Shown: positions 51,129 to 61,844, numbered from the stretch's first letter. The stretch: DNA of 64,000 nt from Luteibacter anthropi (GCF_011759365.1 NZ_JAARLZ010000009.1:156821-220820), one strand, 5' to 3'. Numbers and translations are program-made. The notes: generated from the letters alone by a model not told the origin.

Positions 51129-51160
51129 AAAAAAATAGCCGCCGGAATCCGGCGGCAATC
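51129..51160 (-). terminator. Terminator of TonB receptor copy 2
   Basis: On the minus strand TTGCCGCCGG-att-CCGGCGGCTATTTTTTTC, a GC stem with a T-run about 60 nt past the stop of copy 2. Confidence 0.88.
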
Positions 51161-51167
51161 TGGGGAG

Positions 51168-51195
51168 TGTGCGACGACCGTCCACGGTCGTCGCA
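51168..51195. repeat. Perfect 12-bp-arm palindrome
   Basis: GTGCGACGACCG-tcca-CGGTCGTCGCAC, next to the terminator and within the 3' end region of TonB receptor copy 2. It has no T-run and may stabilise the 3' end of the transcript. Confidence 0.7.
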
Positions 51196-51221
51196 CGGAT
51201 TTCTTCTTCTAATGCGAAAGG

Positions 51222-54200
51222 TCAGAAGTCGTAGCGTGCCGTCAGGCGAACCGAGCGCGGATCCTGGAAGCTGATCGGACGTCCGTAGGCGTTGTTGAGC
51301 TTGGTGTTGTACGTGGACTGCTCGTGGATTTCGGTGATGTTCTGGATCTGCCGGCTGTTGAACACGTTGAACACGTCGACCTGGAAGAGGAACTTGTTGT
51401 CGAAATAGGCCGGGCGATAGCCCACGTTGAGATCCAGGCGGAACGACCAGGGCAGCGTACCCTGCGAACCGCGCGGCGTAGCCACCGAATTGGCACCCGT
51501 GACGTTGGTGCCCGAGAAGTCGCAGTAGAAGAACGCCGAGCCATAACCCGCCACATAGGAATTCGGATCCGGGTTCAGGCCGATGCAGTTCTTCGGACGA
51601 CCGGAAGCCGCGATACCCGTGGCACCGAAGGTCCACTCCGGCGTGAGCTGGTAGTAGCCGTAGGCTTTCAGGTAATGGCGGCGATCGTTGGGCAGGTTGC
51701 CGTTGGCATGCTCCATGATTTCAGGGTAGTCCCACGACTGGGTCGCCGAGACATCGGACTGGCCGATATCCGAAAGCACGGGTCCTTCGGTGTTGCCGAA
51801 GCTATGCGACAGCGTGTAGTCGACACGGCCATACCAGGTGCCGTCGAACGGGTGCTCGAGGAACGTGTCCATGGCGAGGTAGCGACGCTTCGGTTTCGGG
51901 AAGCCAAGGTCCCGGGCCGTGAGATGCACCTGCTCCAGCTTGCCGTCACCATCGACGTCCCAGCTCCACGTGCCGCCACGTCCCGGGTTGAACAGGGCGC
52001 AGGTGAACAGGAAGTCGTACTGCTTGCCGTTGCGCTTGGCCCAGTCTTCGATGGGACGGTCATCGCAGAAGTCGTCGATGATGTTGCGCAGGTTGCGGTA
52101 GGTGAACTTCACGCCCCAGTTGAACGCCGGATTGATCTGCTGCTGCATGCCCAGGATGTACTCGTCCTGGTACTGCGGCTTCAGCGTGGACGACGCCACG
52201 CCCTTGGGATCCTTCGGCTGGCCCAGTTCGTTGTTGGTCGAGTAAGGCTTGCCCAACGCTTTCAGGCCCAGTGGTGCACCGCTGGCCGGATCGATGCCCG
52301 TATAGGTGAAATACTGGTTCGTGTAGAGCGATGCCGATGCACCACGGATGGCGACGTTGTTGGGCAGCGGCTGATGATAACGACCCGCGTTGGCATAGAT
52401 CTTCAGCGTGGAATCACCATAGACGTCCCACGACACGCCAAGGCGCGGTGCAAGCTGATGGCGCTGGCTCACATACTGCTGGCCTTCGCCGTTGTAGTTG
52501 GTGAACTGTTCGTTGCGCAGGCCGAGCGACAGCAGCCAGCGGTCGGATACCTGCCACGCATCTTCGATGTACTGCGCCGACTGCTTCACCTCCACCGAGG
52601 CAAAGGTGTTGAAGACGCGCTTGCGCACATAGTAGCCCTGAGGGCCGTAGCCACCACCGGTCGCGGGAGCCGCCTGGCCGTAGAACGTGCTGATCGGATT
52701 GGTCGGGCGGGACGAGCGGCTGTAGAGGTAATACACGCCGCCGGCGTAGCCATTGCTGCCCGAGGTCGACTCGAGATCCTGTCGATCAATACCACCGCGC
52801 AGGCTGTGGTCGCCCAGGCGATATTCGAGGTCGAGGCGCCAGCCACGCGTCTTGTCCTTCGCACCCGGCACGCTCGGTACGTAGTTGCTGTACTGCGGGT
52901 TGTAAACCAGCGCCGCCGGTGTCGAGGTGTTGTTGGAGCGGGCCACGTACGGGTAATCGGCGCTTGCGCCGCCCGGTGTCACGGTGTGTACGGAGTTGCT
53001 GCGCCCATAGAGCGCCGTGACAGTGAAGTTGTCGGTGATGTAACCGGTGTACTTGCCGATGTACACCTCACCGCCGTCCTTCTGCTGGCCGGTATCGGTA
53101 CGGTCCGTGCCATGCGTGGCACTGGGGTAATCGTAGCTGTAATCGTCGAAGTAGCGCTTGGTCTTGTCGGACAGGCCCGTCAGTTCGACGATGTGGTTGT
53201 CCGTGATGTTCCAGTCGGCCTTTGCCAGCCAGCGTGGCGTGTCGTAACGGTAACGATCGTAGTTGTTGCGCGACGCATGCTCGATGTTGCCGGCCGCACT
53301 GCCTTCCTGGCGAGTGGCTTCGCCCGTTGCGTAGATGAACAGCTTGTCCTTGATCAGCGGGCCACCGACGTACGCAGCATAGGTGGTACGCCAGGACTTG
53401 TTGCTTTCGCGACGCTGGTAGATGGTGCCGTCTTCGTCGTTACCCGTGCGCGGATAGTAGATGTTGCGCGGGTCGCTCTTCAGTCCGATGGGTTCCCAAC
53501 GCACCTCGGCACCGGCCTTCCACTCGTTGGTGCCGCGCTTGGTAACGATGTTGATCACGCCACCGGTGGAACGGCCGAACTCGGCACCGTAGCCGCCGGT
53601 GAGCACCTGCTCCTGGTCGATGGCATCGAAGGGAAGCGAGGAGAAGCCGATCTGGGTCAGCGGATTGGTTACCGCGTAACCATTGATGTAGTAGGCGTTG
53701 TCTGAGACCGCCGAGCCACCGAAGCTCGGCACGCCGCCGTAACGCGAATCGCCGGCCACCGCGCCAGGGGTCAGCAGGGCCACCGCCGTCACGTCGCGGG
53801 GCACGGGAATGCGCTGCATCTGTGCCGCGGTGAAGACGGTACGCGAGTCCGTGGAGCTCACGTCGATGGTCGGCAGGGCCGAGGCGTTGACGGACACTCC
53901 TTCGAGATTGCTGGCATTGGACGCCGCGGCGGCGCCCCCCAGGGACACCTCGGTACCCGCGCCGAGGGTCAGCTGAATGTTGTCCCTCGTTTCGACGGCG
54001 GTGCCATTCTGGATAAGGCTTACCTTGTAACGCCCCACGGGCAGCGACGAGGCGCGATAACGCCCATCGGCGCCAGCTTTCACTTCACGCTTGAGACCGG
54101 TGTCCGGGCTCTCGATCACGATGGTCGAGCCGGCGGCGGCCTGACCGAAGAGGGTACCGGTGGCATTGGACTGTGCATGTGCGGCCCCCCCGGCCAGCGT

Positions 54201-54269
54201 CATGCCCAGCGCGACAGCCAGTGCGCTGTGTCGGTAGGTCCAGTGACGATTCTTGCTGACGATCATCAA
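51222..54269 (-). CDS. Oar-like TonB-dependent receptor, copy 2
   Basis: 1015 residues, same architecture as copy 1: signal peptide ending GGAAHAQS, carboxypeptidase-regulatory-like domain (GLKREVKAGADGRYRASSLPVGRYKVSL), plug (IPVPRDVTAVALLTPGAVAG, YYINGYAVTNPLTQIGFSSLPFDAIDQEQVLTGGYGAEFGRSTGGV) and barrel ending RLTARYDF. The two are tandem paralogues in the same orientation, clearly related along their length but diverged. A second ATG lies one codon inside. No TonB, transporter or regulator gene is tightly linked. Confidence 0.9.
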   Translation of the reverse strand: MMIVSKNRHWTYRHSALAVALGMTLAGGAAHAQSNATGTLFGQAAAGSTIVIESPDTGLKREVKAGADGRYRASSLPVGRYKVSLIQNGTAVETRDNIQLTLGAGTEVSLGGAAAASNASNLEGVSVNASALPTIDVSSTDSRTVFTAAQMQRIPVPRDVTAVALLTPGAVAGDSRYGGVPSFGGSAVSDNAYYINGYAVTNPLTQIGFSSLPFDAIDQEQVLTGGYGAEFGRSTGGVINIVTKRGTNEWKAGAEVRWEPIGLKSDPRNIYYPRTGNDEDGTIYQRRESNKSWRTTYAAYVGGPLIKDKLFIYATGEATRQEGSAAGNIEHASRNNYDRYRYDTPRWLAKADWNITDNHIVELTGLSDKTKRYFDDYSYDYPSATHGTDRTDTGQQKDGGEVYIGKYTGYITDNFTVTALYGRSNSVHTVTPGGASADYPYVARSNNTSTPAALVYNPQYSNYVPSVPGAKDKTRGWRLDLEYRLGDHSLRGGIDRQDLESTSGSNGYAGGVYYLYSRSSRPTNPISTFYGQAAPATGGGYGPQGYYVRKRVFNTFASVEVKQSAQYIEDAWQVSDRWLLSLGLRNEQFTNYNGEGQQYVSQRHQLAPRLGVSWDVYGDSTLKIYANAGRYHQPLPNNVAIRGASASLYTNQYFTYTGIDPASGAPLGLKALGKPYSTNNELGQPKDPKGVASSTLKPQYQDEYILGMQQQINPAFNWGVKFTYRNLRNIIDDFCDDRPIEDWAKRNGKQYDFLFTCALFNPGRGGTWSWDVDGDGKLEQVHLTARDLGFPKPKRRYLAMDTFLEHPFDGTWYGRVDYTLSHSFGNTEGPVLSDIGQSDVSATQSWDYPEIMEHANGNLPNDRRHYLKAYGYYQLTPEWTFGATGIAASGRPKNCIGLNPDPNSYVAGYGSAFFYCDFSGTNVTGANSVATPRGSQGTLPWSFRLDLNVGYRPAYFDNKFLFQVDVFNVFNSRQIQNITEIHEQSTYNTKLNNAYGRPISFQDPRSVRLTARYDF

Positions 54270-54841
54270 AGCTCCCCTAAGGGGCGCGTTGCCACGCCCC
54301 GGAAATTTGGCAACGGTTTACCCGCCGGGTCGGTGACGATCCCGGGTGGATAAGTGCTTTTTTGTTGAATACCTGACGCCCGCACGCCCGCGTCGGATCA
54401 CTCCGGCGGTAGCGGGGTCTCCCCTTTCCCCTGTGGGCGATCACCGCAAGAAGCGGTGGCCCGGAGCAAGATATAGCGAACTTCACGCCCAGGTAACAAC
54501 ACTAAAAATCCTAGGAATATTCCTGCGACGGCAGTTACTTACGACGTAATAAATCTGTGCTCGCGCATAATATGATGACAATCAGTAATTTACTTCGCCA
54601 AGCGTGACGGCCGTCACGCTGCCGGTGACGAAGTCTTACGAAAGATTCCTAGCAGCTTTTGGCTAAAAACAGCTCCTTTGACTTGTTTTGCTTGAACTTT
54701 CAGCTCACCCCAGCGTCCTTTTAGGAAATTTCTCAAAAGAAAGGCTTCCGAAGGCAAATCGCTGTACACCGATGTTGCGGTTCGCGCGTTTGTGCGGTGA
54801 ATCGCCGGGGGCGGCCTGTAGACAACTGAGGTTCCAAGCGC
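54270..54841. other. AT-rich intergenic region between TonB receptor 2 and the HTH gene
   Basis: 572 nt of non-coding DNA, with a markedly AT-rich part about 54480-54740. It must hold divergent promoters for the receptor and the HTH regulator. A CATAATAT stretch near 54568 could be a -10, but no convincing -35 partner or operator was identified by eye. Confidence 0.5.
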
Positions 54842-55450
54842 ATGAACGACAATTCGAGGGGATCCATCCTGGCCGACGGCGTCGGTGGCAATCTGGAGAT
54901 CCGACGTGGAGACTCAGCAGCCCCCACGTCCTCCTTTGCCAGCCGGGTGCGGCAGGTCATCAAGATGTCCGGCAGCGTGAGCGAGATTGCCCGTCGCTGT
55001 GGCTTTTCCGAAGGCGTGGTACGCAGCTGGCGTGACGGCAACACCGATCCGTCCCGCGGTCGCTGCGTGACCATGGCCAAGACCTTGGGCCTGTCCCTGG
55101 TCTGGCTGGCCGCTGGCGAAGGCCCGATGATGCTGGACGGCAACACCGACGATCTAACCACCCGCACCGAGACGTCGGAGTCGGTCCGTGACGGCCGTGA
55201 AGGCCGCGAGCTGCATGGTCTTGGCTCGACCGCGGTCGATGGCTCGCGCCTGGCGGCGGCCATGAAGCTGCTGCAATCGGATATCGAGATGACGGGCAGC
55301 CGTTTCTCACCGGTGCGTCATGCCGACCTGGTGGCCGAGATGTACTCCATCATCGGTCGCTCGGGCGAGCCCGATTACGCCGATCGCATGGTTGCATTCC
55401 GACACACTCTGATCTCGCGTATCCACGAAGATCACGACGTCGCGGCCTGA
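54842..55450 (+). CDS. HTH (XRE/CI-like) transcriptional regulator
   Basis: 202 residues. A helix-turn-helix lies at about residues 33-90 (SFASRVRQVIKMSGSVSEIARRCGFSEGVVRSWRDGNTDPSRG... LGLSLVWLAAGEGP), like phage CI/Mu-type repressor N-terminal domains found as chromosomal regulators. The C-terminal ~100 residues are charged and have no recognised family; no LexA-type protease motif is apparent. Monocistronic with its own terminator. Not embedded in prophage DNA. Confidence 0.75.
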   Translation: MNDNSRGSILADGVGGNLEIRRGDSAAPTSSFASRVRQVIKMSGSVSEIARRCGFSEGVVRSWRDGNTDPSRGRCVTMAKTLGLSLVWLAAGEGPMMLDGNTDDLTTRTETSESVRDGREGRELHGLGSTAVDGSRLAAAMKLLQSDIEMTGSRFSPVRHADLVAEMYSIIGRSGEPDYADRMVAFRHTLISRIHEDHDVAA

Positions 55451-55461
55451 GTGGGCGCGAC

Positions 55462-55490
55462 GAAAAGCCCCGCCAGCGGCGGGGCTTTTC
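55462..55490. terminator. Bidirectional terminator between the HTH gene and glyS
   Basis: GAAAAGCCCCGCC-agc-GGCGGGGCTTTTC; A- and T-runs on either side serve the convergent HTH gene and glyS. Confidence 0.92.
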
Positions 55491-55507
55491 GGATCTACCG
55501 GATCAGG

Positions 55508-57652
55508 TCAGAGCCGGGAGATATCGGCGATGGCGCCGAAAGTTGCCTTGAGCTGCCCGAGCAGTGCCAGGCGATTGAAGCGTACGGCCGGATTTTCGGC
55601 GTTCACCAGCACGTCGTCGAAGAAACGATCCACCGGAGCCTGTAGCGCCGAGAGGCGTGCCAGCGTGCCGGTGTAGTCCTTGCGTGCCAGAAGGCCCTGG
55701 GTCTCCGCCCGTGCCGTGCCGAGCGCCGCATGCAGCTCGCGCTCGGCGTCAAGCTCGAAATGAGCCGGGTCAACCGTGGCCGGAATGGGCGCGGCACCCG
55801 CTTCCTCGGCCTGTTTACGCAGGATGTTGGCCACGCGCTTGTTGGCGGCGGCCAGACTGGCAGCCTCGCTGCGACGGGCAAACTCGCCCACGGCACGCAG
55901 GCGACGATCGAAGTCCGGCAGGGTGGCCGGCGACACGGCCAGCACCGATTCGAACTGGTCGACCGAGAAGCCCTGATCGGTGTAGTAACCGCGCAGGCGC
56001 TCCAGCACGAAGCCGTGCACCTCGTCGCCGAGCTCGCGGCGACGGGCACCGATGTCCACCACTGGCGGCTTGCCGTCCTTGCCAGGCTTCACACCGGCCA
56101 CGAAGGCCGCTTCCGGCACCATTTCCAGTGCCTCGGTGAGGGTGGCACGCAGGTCGATGTCCAGGCCGCCCTCGATGAGGGTACGGGCCAGGCCAAGCGC
56201 CGCACGGCGCAGAGCGAAGGGATCCTTGTTGCCGCTGGGCTTCATGCCCACGGCGAAGATGCCCGCGAGGGTATCCAGGCGCTCGGCCACGGCCAGCACC
56301 TGGCCGACCTTGCCGGCAGCGATGGCGTCGCCGCCGAAGCGCGGCTGGTAGAAGCTGTCCAGCGCTTCGGCCACATCGGCATCGATGCCCTGGCGCGTGG
56401 CGTAGTAACGGCCCATCACGCCCTGCAGCTCCGGGAACTCGCCCACCATGCGGGTCAGCAGGTCGCACTTGGACAGGGCGGCGGCATGGGTAGCCTTGCC
56501 GGCATCGACGTCCACGCGATTGGCGATGACGCGCGCCAGCTCGGCCACGCGCACCGTCTTGTCCCACAGGCTGCCAAGCGACTGCTGGTAGGTGACGTTC
56601 TTCAGGCCTTCCTGGTAGTCGGCCAGCGGAGCCTTCAGGTCTTCGTCCCAGAAGAACTTGGCATCGGCGAAGCGCGGACGGATCACGCGTTCGTAGCCCT
56701 TGCGGATCTCGGCCGGATCGCGGCTTTCGATATTGGCCACGCCGATGAAGTGTTCCGTGAGTTCGCCCTCGGCGGTGAACACCGGCACGAACTTCTGGTT
56801 GGTCTCCATGGTGGTGACCAGGGCTTCCGGCGGCACGTCGAGGAAGTCGCGCTCGAAGGTGCAGGCGATGCCCACGGGCCATTCGGTGAGGTTGGCGATT
56901 TCGTTGAGCAGGCCATCGGACAGGCGTGGCACGCCGCCCGTGGCAACGCGGGCCACTTCGTCGCGTACGCGCTGGCGGCGCTCGGCGGGATCGGCCATGA
57001 CCCTCGCCTGGCGCAGGGCATCGAGCCAGCTGTCGGCATCGGCCACGTGCACGGGCTGCGAATGGTGGAAGCGATGCCCCTGGCTGAGACGGCCGCTCTT
57101 CAGGCCCAGGACCTCGCCATCGACGATCTCGGAGCCATGGAGCATGAGCAGGGTGTGCACCGGGCGGACAAAGCTGTCGTCGCGATTGCCCCAGCGCATG
57201 GCCTTGGGAATGGGCAGGCCCTTGAGTGCCTCGGTGACGATTTCCGGCAAGAGTGCCGCCGTGGGCTGGCCCGGCTTCACGGCACGGAACACGAACCAGG
57301 AGCCCTTGTCGGTCTCCAGCTTCTCGAGCGCGGACACCTCGACGCCACACGACTGCGCGAAACCGACCAGTGCCTTGGCGGGTTCGCCATCCGGACCGAT
57401 GCTGGCCGACACGGCGGGACCGCGGCGTTCGACGTTCTGCTCCGGCTGGGCAACGGCGACATCCGGGATATGCACGGCCAGGCGACGCGGCGAGGCATAG
57501 GCCTTCACGGCGGCGTAATCGGCGGCGACACCGCGCTTTTCCAGACCTTCGACGACGCCGCGCGCAAAGGCGCCGGCGAGGTCGTCGAGTGCCTTCGGCG
57601 GCAGTTCTTCGGTGCCGAGCTCGATGACGAGCGGCAGGCGCTTATCGGCCAT
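55508..57652 (-). CDS. glyS: Glycyl-tRNA synthetase beta subunit
   Basis: 714-residue beta subunit of the alpha2-beta2 type enzyme, carrying the tRNA-recognition regions. N-terminal [15 protein letters not shown] and segments such as HRFHHSQPV and YATRQGID are characteristic, and a DALR-type anticodon-binding region is near the C-terminus. It overlaps glyQ by 11 nt, ensuring coupled translation. Confidence 0.97.
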   Translation of the reverse strand: MADKRLPLVIELGTEELPPKALDDLAGAFARGVVEGLEKRGVAADYAAVKAYASPRRLAVHIPDVAVAQPEQNVERRGPAVSASIGPDGEPAKALVGFAQSCGVEVSALEKLETDKGSWFVFRAVKPGQPTAALLPEIVTEALKGLPIPKAMRWGNRDDSFVRPVHTLLMLHGSEIVDGEVLGLKSGRLSQGHRFHHSQPVHVADADSWLDALRQARVMADPAERRQRVRDEVARVATGGVPRLSDGLLNEIANLTEWPVGIACTFERDFLDVPPEALVTTMETNQKFVPVFTAEGELTEHFIGVANIESRDPAEIRKGYERVIRPRFADAKFFWDEDLKAPLADYQEGLKNVTYQQSLGSLWDKTVRVAELARVIANRVDVDAGKATHAAALSKCDLLTRMVGEFPELQGVMGRYYATRQGIDADVAEALDSFYQPRFGGDAIAAGKVGQVLAVAERLDTLAGIFAVGMKPSGNKDPFALRRAALGLARTLIEGGLDIDLRATLTEALEMVPEAAFVAGVKPGKDGKPPVVDIGARRRELGDEVHGFVLERLRGYYTDQGFSVDQFESVLAVSPATLPDFDRRLRAVGEFARRSEAASLAAANKRVANILRKQAEEAGAAPIPATVDPAHFELDAERELHAALGTARAETQGLLARKDYTGTLARLSALQAPVDRFFDDVLVNAENPAVRFNRLALLGQLKATFGAIADISRL

Positions 57653-58556
57653 GGACGGCCTCCTTGCTGTTCTTCAGGCCGGGAAAACCGAGTTTTTCGC
57701 GCTGCGCCACGTAGGCTTCTGCCACGCTTCGGGCGAGGGTGCGCACGCGCAGGATGTAGCGCTGACGCTCGGTGACGCTGATGGCGCGACGGGCATCGAG
57801 CAGGTTGAATGCATGGCTGGCCTTGCAGACCTGTTCATACGCCGGCAGCGGCAGGCCGGCAGCGATGAGCTTGCCCGCTTCGCCCTCGCATACGTCGAAC
57901 CAGTGGAACAGTTCCGGCACGTTCGCGTGTTCGAAGTTGTAGGTGCTCTGCTCGACTTCGTTCTGGTGGAAGACGTCGCCATAGGTGACCACGCCGTGCG
58001 GAGCATGCGTCCAGACGATGTCGTAGATGCTGTCCACGTTCTGCAGGTACATCACCAGGCGTTCGAGACCGTAGGTGATCTCGCCCGTGACCGGGCGGCA
58101 TTCCAGGCCACCGGCCTGCTGGAAATAGGTGAACTGGGTCACTTCCATGCCGTTGAGCCAGACCTCCCAGCCCAGGCCCCATGCGCCCAGGGTGGGGGAT
58201 TCCCAGTTGTCCTCGACGAAGCGCAGATCGTGCACCAGAGGGTCGATGCCCAGCGCCTTCAGCGAACCGATGTAGCGCTCGAGGATGTCATCCGGGTTCG
58301 GCTTCAGCACCACCTGGTACTGGTAGTAGTGCTGCAGGCGGTTGGGGTTGTCGCCGTAGCGGCCATCCGTCGGGCGACGGCAGGGCTGCACGTAGGCGGC
58401 CGCCCAGGGCTCGGGCCCGAGGGCGCGGAGGAAAGTGGACGGGTGGAACGTACCGGCGCCGACCTCGGTATCGAGCGGCTGGATCAGCACGCAGCCCTGG
58501 TCCGCCCAGTAGCGGTTCAGGGTCTGGATCACGTCTTGGAAAGTGGGCGCGGACAT
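57642..58556 (-). CDS. glyQ: Glycyl-tRNA synthetase alpha subunit
   Basis: 304-residue catalytic class II subunit. Signatures include [34 protein letters not shown] (motif region), [25 protein letters not shown] and [24 protein letters not shown] segments. Standard length. Divergent from the GspE/PilB-like gene. Confidence 0.97.
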   Translation of the reverse strand: MSAPTFQDVIQTLNRYWADQGCVLIQPLDTEVGAGTFHPSTFLRALGPEPWAAAYVQPCRRPTDGRYGDNPNRLQHYYQYQVVLKPNPDDILERYIGSLKALGIDPLVHDLRFVEDNWESPTLGAWGLGWEVWLNGMEVTQFTYFQQAGGLECRPVTGEITYGLERLVMYLQNVDSIYDIVWTHAPHGVVTYGDVFHQNEVEQSTYNFEHANVPELFHWFDVCEGEAGKLIAAGLPLPAYEQVCKASHAFNLLDARRAISVTERQRYILRVRTLARSVAEAYVAQREKLGFPGLKNSKEAVHGR

Positions 58557-58623
58557 GGGTTCCCGAGTCCTTGAGAAAGCGGGCTAGTATACCGGCGTAG
58601 TCTTCCATACGGGATCGCGCACC

Positions 58624-60438
58624 ATGGCTGTCAATCCGCAATCCGGCGCATTGCTGGGGCGTCGCGGGCGACTGGAACTGGAGGAGGTGCTGGCCTCGCT
58701 CGTGGTCGACGGTTACCTGAGCGGTGAAGATGCCAAGCGCGCCCGCACGAGTGCCCGCGGCGGCAAGACGGCCATCGAGCTGAATCCCCTGGTCGTCATC
58801 GCCAACGCAAAGGCCGAGAACCGTCGCGATCCCGGTCGGCCACTCAGCCTTGAGGGCCTCGTCGAGTGGCTCGCAGGCAAGGCCGAGCTGCCTTACCTCA
58901 AGATCGACCCGATGAAGATCAACGTGGCCCAGGTCACGCAGGTGGTCAGCAGCGCCTATGCGCAGCGTCATCGCATCCTGCCCGTGGCCTCATCGCCCGG
59001 CGAGGTCGTATTCGCCACCGCCGAGCCCTTCGAAACCGCCTGGGCCACCGACCTGGCCCACATGCTCCGTCGCGATATCCGCCGTGTCGTGGCCAGCCCC
59101 ATCGACATCAATCGCTACCTGCTGGAGTTCTACGGCGTGCAGCGGTCGATCCAGCTGGCGCAGGATGCCAAGAACGGCGAGCCGACAAAGATCTTCAACT
59201 TCGAACAGCTCGTGGAGCTGGGCAAGACGGGCGAAGTGGGCGCCGATGATCGCCATGTGGTGCATATCGTCGACTGGCTGCTGCAGTACGCCTTTGAGCA
59301 ACGCGCATCGGATATTCATCTGGAGCCACGTCGCGACGCCGGGCAGATCCGCTTCCGCATCGACGGCATGATGCAGAAAGTGTTCGAACTGCCACCACCG
59401 GTCACCACCGCCGTGACGGCGCGCGTGAAGATCCTTGCCCGCATGGACGTCGCCGAAAAGCGCCGGCCCCAGGACGGCCGCATCAAGACACGCTCGGCCG
59501 GGGGGCGTGAGGTGGAACTGCGTATCTCCACGATGCCGACGGCCTTCGGCGAAAAGGTGGTGATGCGCATCTTCGATCCCGACTTGGTGATGAAGGATTT
59601 TTCGCAGCTCGGTTTTTCGGCCGAAGAAGCAAAACTGTGGCGGTCGATGGTCGAGCGTCCCCACGGCATCGTGCTGGTCACGGGCCCCACGGGTTCGGGA
59701 AAGACGACCACGCTGTATTCGACGCTGAAACACCTGGCGCGACCGGAACTGAATGTCTGCACCGTCGAAGACCCCATCGAAATGGTGTCCGCCGACCTCA
59801 ACCAGATGCAGGTGCAGCCCTCCATCGACCTGGATTTCGCCGCCGGCGTACGCACGCTGCTGCGTCAGGATCCGGACATCATCATGATCGGCGAGATCCG
59901 CGACCTGGAAACAGCGCAGATGGCCGTGCAGGCTTCGCTGACAGGCCATCTGGTGCTCTCCACGCTGCACACCAACGATTCACCCAGCGCCGTCACCCGC
60001 CTGCTCGATCTTGGCGTGCCGCATTACCTGATCCAGTCCACCCTGGCCGGTGTGGTGGCCCAGCGCCTGGTCCGCACCCTGTGCCCGCACTGCAAGCAGC
60101 CGGCCGCGCAGGACCCGGACCAGTGGCATGCGCTGACGCACGGCTGGGAACTGCCCGTGCCGGAACGGGTCTATGAACCCGTCGGCTGCCTGGAATGTCG
60201 CAAGACGGGCTATCTGGGCCGCACGGGCGTGTACGAGATGATGCCGCTTTCGCCGCGCGTGCGGGGCGCCATCACCGCCTCGCTCGATCTTTCCCGGCTC
60301 AATGACATCGCCTTGCGCGACGGCATGAAGCCACTGCGTATTTCCGCCGCGGCGCAGGTCGCCGCCGGCCTCACGACGGTGCGTGAAGTGCTCAACGTGC
60401 TTCCGCCCACGGATATCGAAGACCCCTTCCCTGCATGA
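58624..60438 (+). CDS. GspE/PilB-family secretion or pilus ATPase
   Basis: 604 residues. An N-terminal MshEN/GspE-N-like domain is followed by the ATPase core with Walker A GPTGSGKTT (residues 354-362), Asp box and Walker B GEIRDLETAQMAVQASLTGH, His box, and a C-terminal Cys4 zinc site (CPHC and CLEC). This hexameric motor drives type II secretion or type IV pilus assembly. No pseudopilin or secretin genes are adjacent, so the system it powers is not identifiable here. Stop overlaps the following start (ATGA). Confidence 0.9.
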   Translation: MAVNPQSGALLGRRGRLELEEVLASLVVDGYLSGEDAKRARTSARGGKTAIELNPLVVIANAKAENRRDPGRPLSLEGLVEWLAGKAELPYLKIDPMKINVAQVTQVVSSAYAQRHRILPVASSPGEVVFATAEPFETAWATDLAHMLRRDIRRVVASPIDINRYLLEFYGVQRSIQLAQDAKNGEPTKIFNFEQLVELGKTGEVGADDRHVVHIVDWLLQYAFEQRASDIHLEPRRDAGQIRFRIDGMMQKVFELPPPVTTAVTARVKILARMDVAEKRRPQDGRIKTRSAGGREVELRISTMPTAFGEKVVMRIFDPDLVMKDFSQLGFSAEEAKLWRSMVERPHGIVLVTGPTGSGKTTTLYSTLKHLARPELNVCTVEDPIEMVSADLNQMQVQPSIDLDFAAGVRTLLRQDPDIIMIGEIRDLETAQMAVQASLTGHLVLSTLHTNDSPSAVTRLLDLGVPHYLIQSTLAGVVAQRLVRTLCPHCKQPAAQDPDQWHALTHGWELPVPERVYEPVGCLECRKTGYLGRTGVYEMMPLSPRVRGAITASLDLSRLNDIALRDGMKPLRISAAAQVAAGLTTVREVLNVLPPTDIEDPFPA

Positions 60439-61172
60439 AGCCCATACTCATCGTTCGCACCGGTCGCGCACCGGAGGTCATCAGCCATCGTCATGGCGAT
60501 TTTCCGCGCTGGTTCCAGCTGGGACTGCGTTTGCGCAGTCCCCTCGTCCGTATTGTCGATGTCGAGCATGGCGAGGCGCTTCCTGATCCTGCCCAGTGTG
60601 CGGGCGTCATTCTCACCGGCTCGGCCTCGATGGTCACCGAACGCCTTCCGTGGAGTGAGCGCACCGCGGGCTGGATCCGCGATGCCATGGATATCGAACT
60701 GCCGATGCTTGGCGTCTGTTACGGACACCAGCTGATGTCCCACGCCCTGGGTGGTCGTGTCGATTACCTGCCGGGCGGGCGCGAGATGGGTACGGTGTCG
60801 CTCACCACCCATGCGGATGCCTCGGACGATGCGTTGGGCGCAAGCCTGCCCGGTAGCTTCCATGCCCATGCAACGCACGAGCAGAGCGTTCTCGAACTGC
60901 CGCCCGGCGCCGTGTCGCTTGCCCGTTCTGATCGCGACCCGAATCACCTGGTGCGCTATGGCAAACATGCCATAAGCACACAGTTCCATCCGGAATTCTC
61001 AGCCGAAGTGATGCGCGCTTATATTCGTCGCAAGGCCGAGGTACTGCGGCAGGAAGGCCAGGATCCGGACGCCCTGCTGGCGTCGGTGGCACCTACGCCG
61101 AAGGCCACGCAGCTGCTGCGCGGGTTCTTGAATGAGCACGTCGGGATGGCGCGAGAACTGTCAGCTGCGTAG
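60435..61172 (+). CDS. Class I glutamine amidotransferase (GMP synthase-like)
   Basis: 245 residues with a complete triad: C95 in GVCYGHQ, H185 and E187 in FHPEF. It resembles stand-alone GATase1 proteins near GuaA but has no synthetase domain. It probably releases ammonia from glutamine or hydrolyses a gamma-glutamyl substrate. It is translationally coupled to the GspE-like gene and its end overlaps the convergent rhomboid gene by 12 nt. Confidence 0.88.
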   Translation: MKPILIVRTGRAPEVISHRHGDFPRWFQLGLRLRSPLVRIVDVEHGEALPDPAQCAGVILTGSASMVTERLPWSERTAGWIRDAMDIELPMLGVCYGHQLMSHALGGRVDYLPGGREMGTVSLTTHADASDDALGASLPGSFHAHATHEQSVLELPPGAVSLARSDRDPNHLVRYGKHAISTQFHPEFSAEVMRAYIRRKAEVLRQEGQDPDALLASVAPTPKATQLLRGFLNEHVGMARELSAA

Positions 61173-61844
61173 GCGACGCTCGATCGCCCCACGCGAAAAC
61201 AGCGCGAACAGGATGCCAAACAGGAAGCCGCCGATGTGGGTCCACCACACGACGGCGCCATAGCTGGCACCGGCATAGCTGAAAAGCAGCTGCACGAGCG
61301 CCCAGATGCCGATGAGCACGAAGGCCGGCACGCGCACGAATTCCAGATACAGGCCCAGCGGCACCACCAGGCCAAGTTTCGCCCTCGGAAACAGGGTGAC
61401 ATAGGCGCCGACCACCGCAGACACCGCGCCGCTGCAACCGATGATCGCCACGCGCGCTCCGGTCAGCGAGATGGCGCCGATCAGGTTCGCCACGATGCCG
61501 CCCAGCAGGAACAACAGCAGGAAACGCGGCGACCCCAGGCTACGTTCGGCGGGCAGGCTGAAAATCACCAGGAACAGCAGGTTACTGAGCAGGTGAAGCC
61601 ATCCGCCGTGGATGAAGATCGCCGTAAACAGGCGCAGCAGGGCGGGATCGCTTACCTGCTCCCATAGCGGAAGCCCGGTGCCGAACAGATGGGCAGGCAC
61701 CGTTCCCCAGTGCAGCATGATCTGAATGCGTTCACTGCGTCCGCTGAGGGCCAGCACCACGAAAGAAACCACGCAGACGACGACGACAAGCATGGTCGCC
61801 CAGCACAGCCGTGAACGACGGCGTGTATCGACATGGACGAACAT
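61161..61844 (-). CDS. Rhomboid-family intramembrane serine protease
   Basis: 227 residues, about six membrane helices. H84 and N88 (HLLSN), nucleophile S138 (GCSGA) and H203 (WTHIGGF) make up the active site, so it should be proteolytically active on membrane substrates. It follows the ExeA-like gene by 2 nt in the same orientation, suggesting co-transcription. Confidence 0.92.
   Translation of the reverse strand: MFVHVDTRRRSRLCWATMLVVVVCVVSFVVLALSGRSERIQIMLHWGTVPAHLFGTGLPLWEQVSDPALLRLFTAIFIHGGWLHLLSNLLFLVIFSLPAERSLGSPRFLLLFLLGGIVANLIGAISLTGARVAIIGCSGAVSAVVGAYVTLFPRAKLGLVVPLGLYLEFVRVPAFVLIGIWALVQLLFSYAGASYGAVVWWTHIGGFLFGILFALFSRGAIERRLRS

Noticed and set aside
51324..53705. A ~790-codon plus-strand open frame opposite TonB receptor copy 2
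   Set aside because: Antisense shadow of the same kind as over copy 1.
55730..57775. A ~680-codon plus-strand open frame opposite glyS
   Set aside because: Antisense shadow of glyS, His/Gln/Gly-rich without domains.
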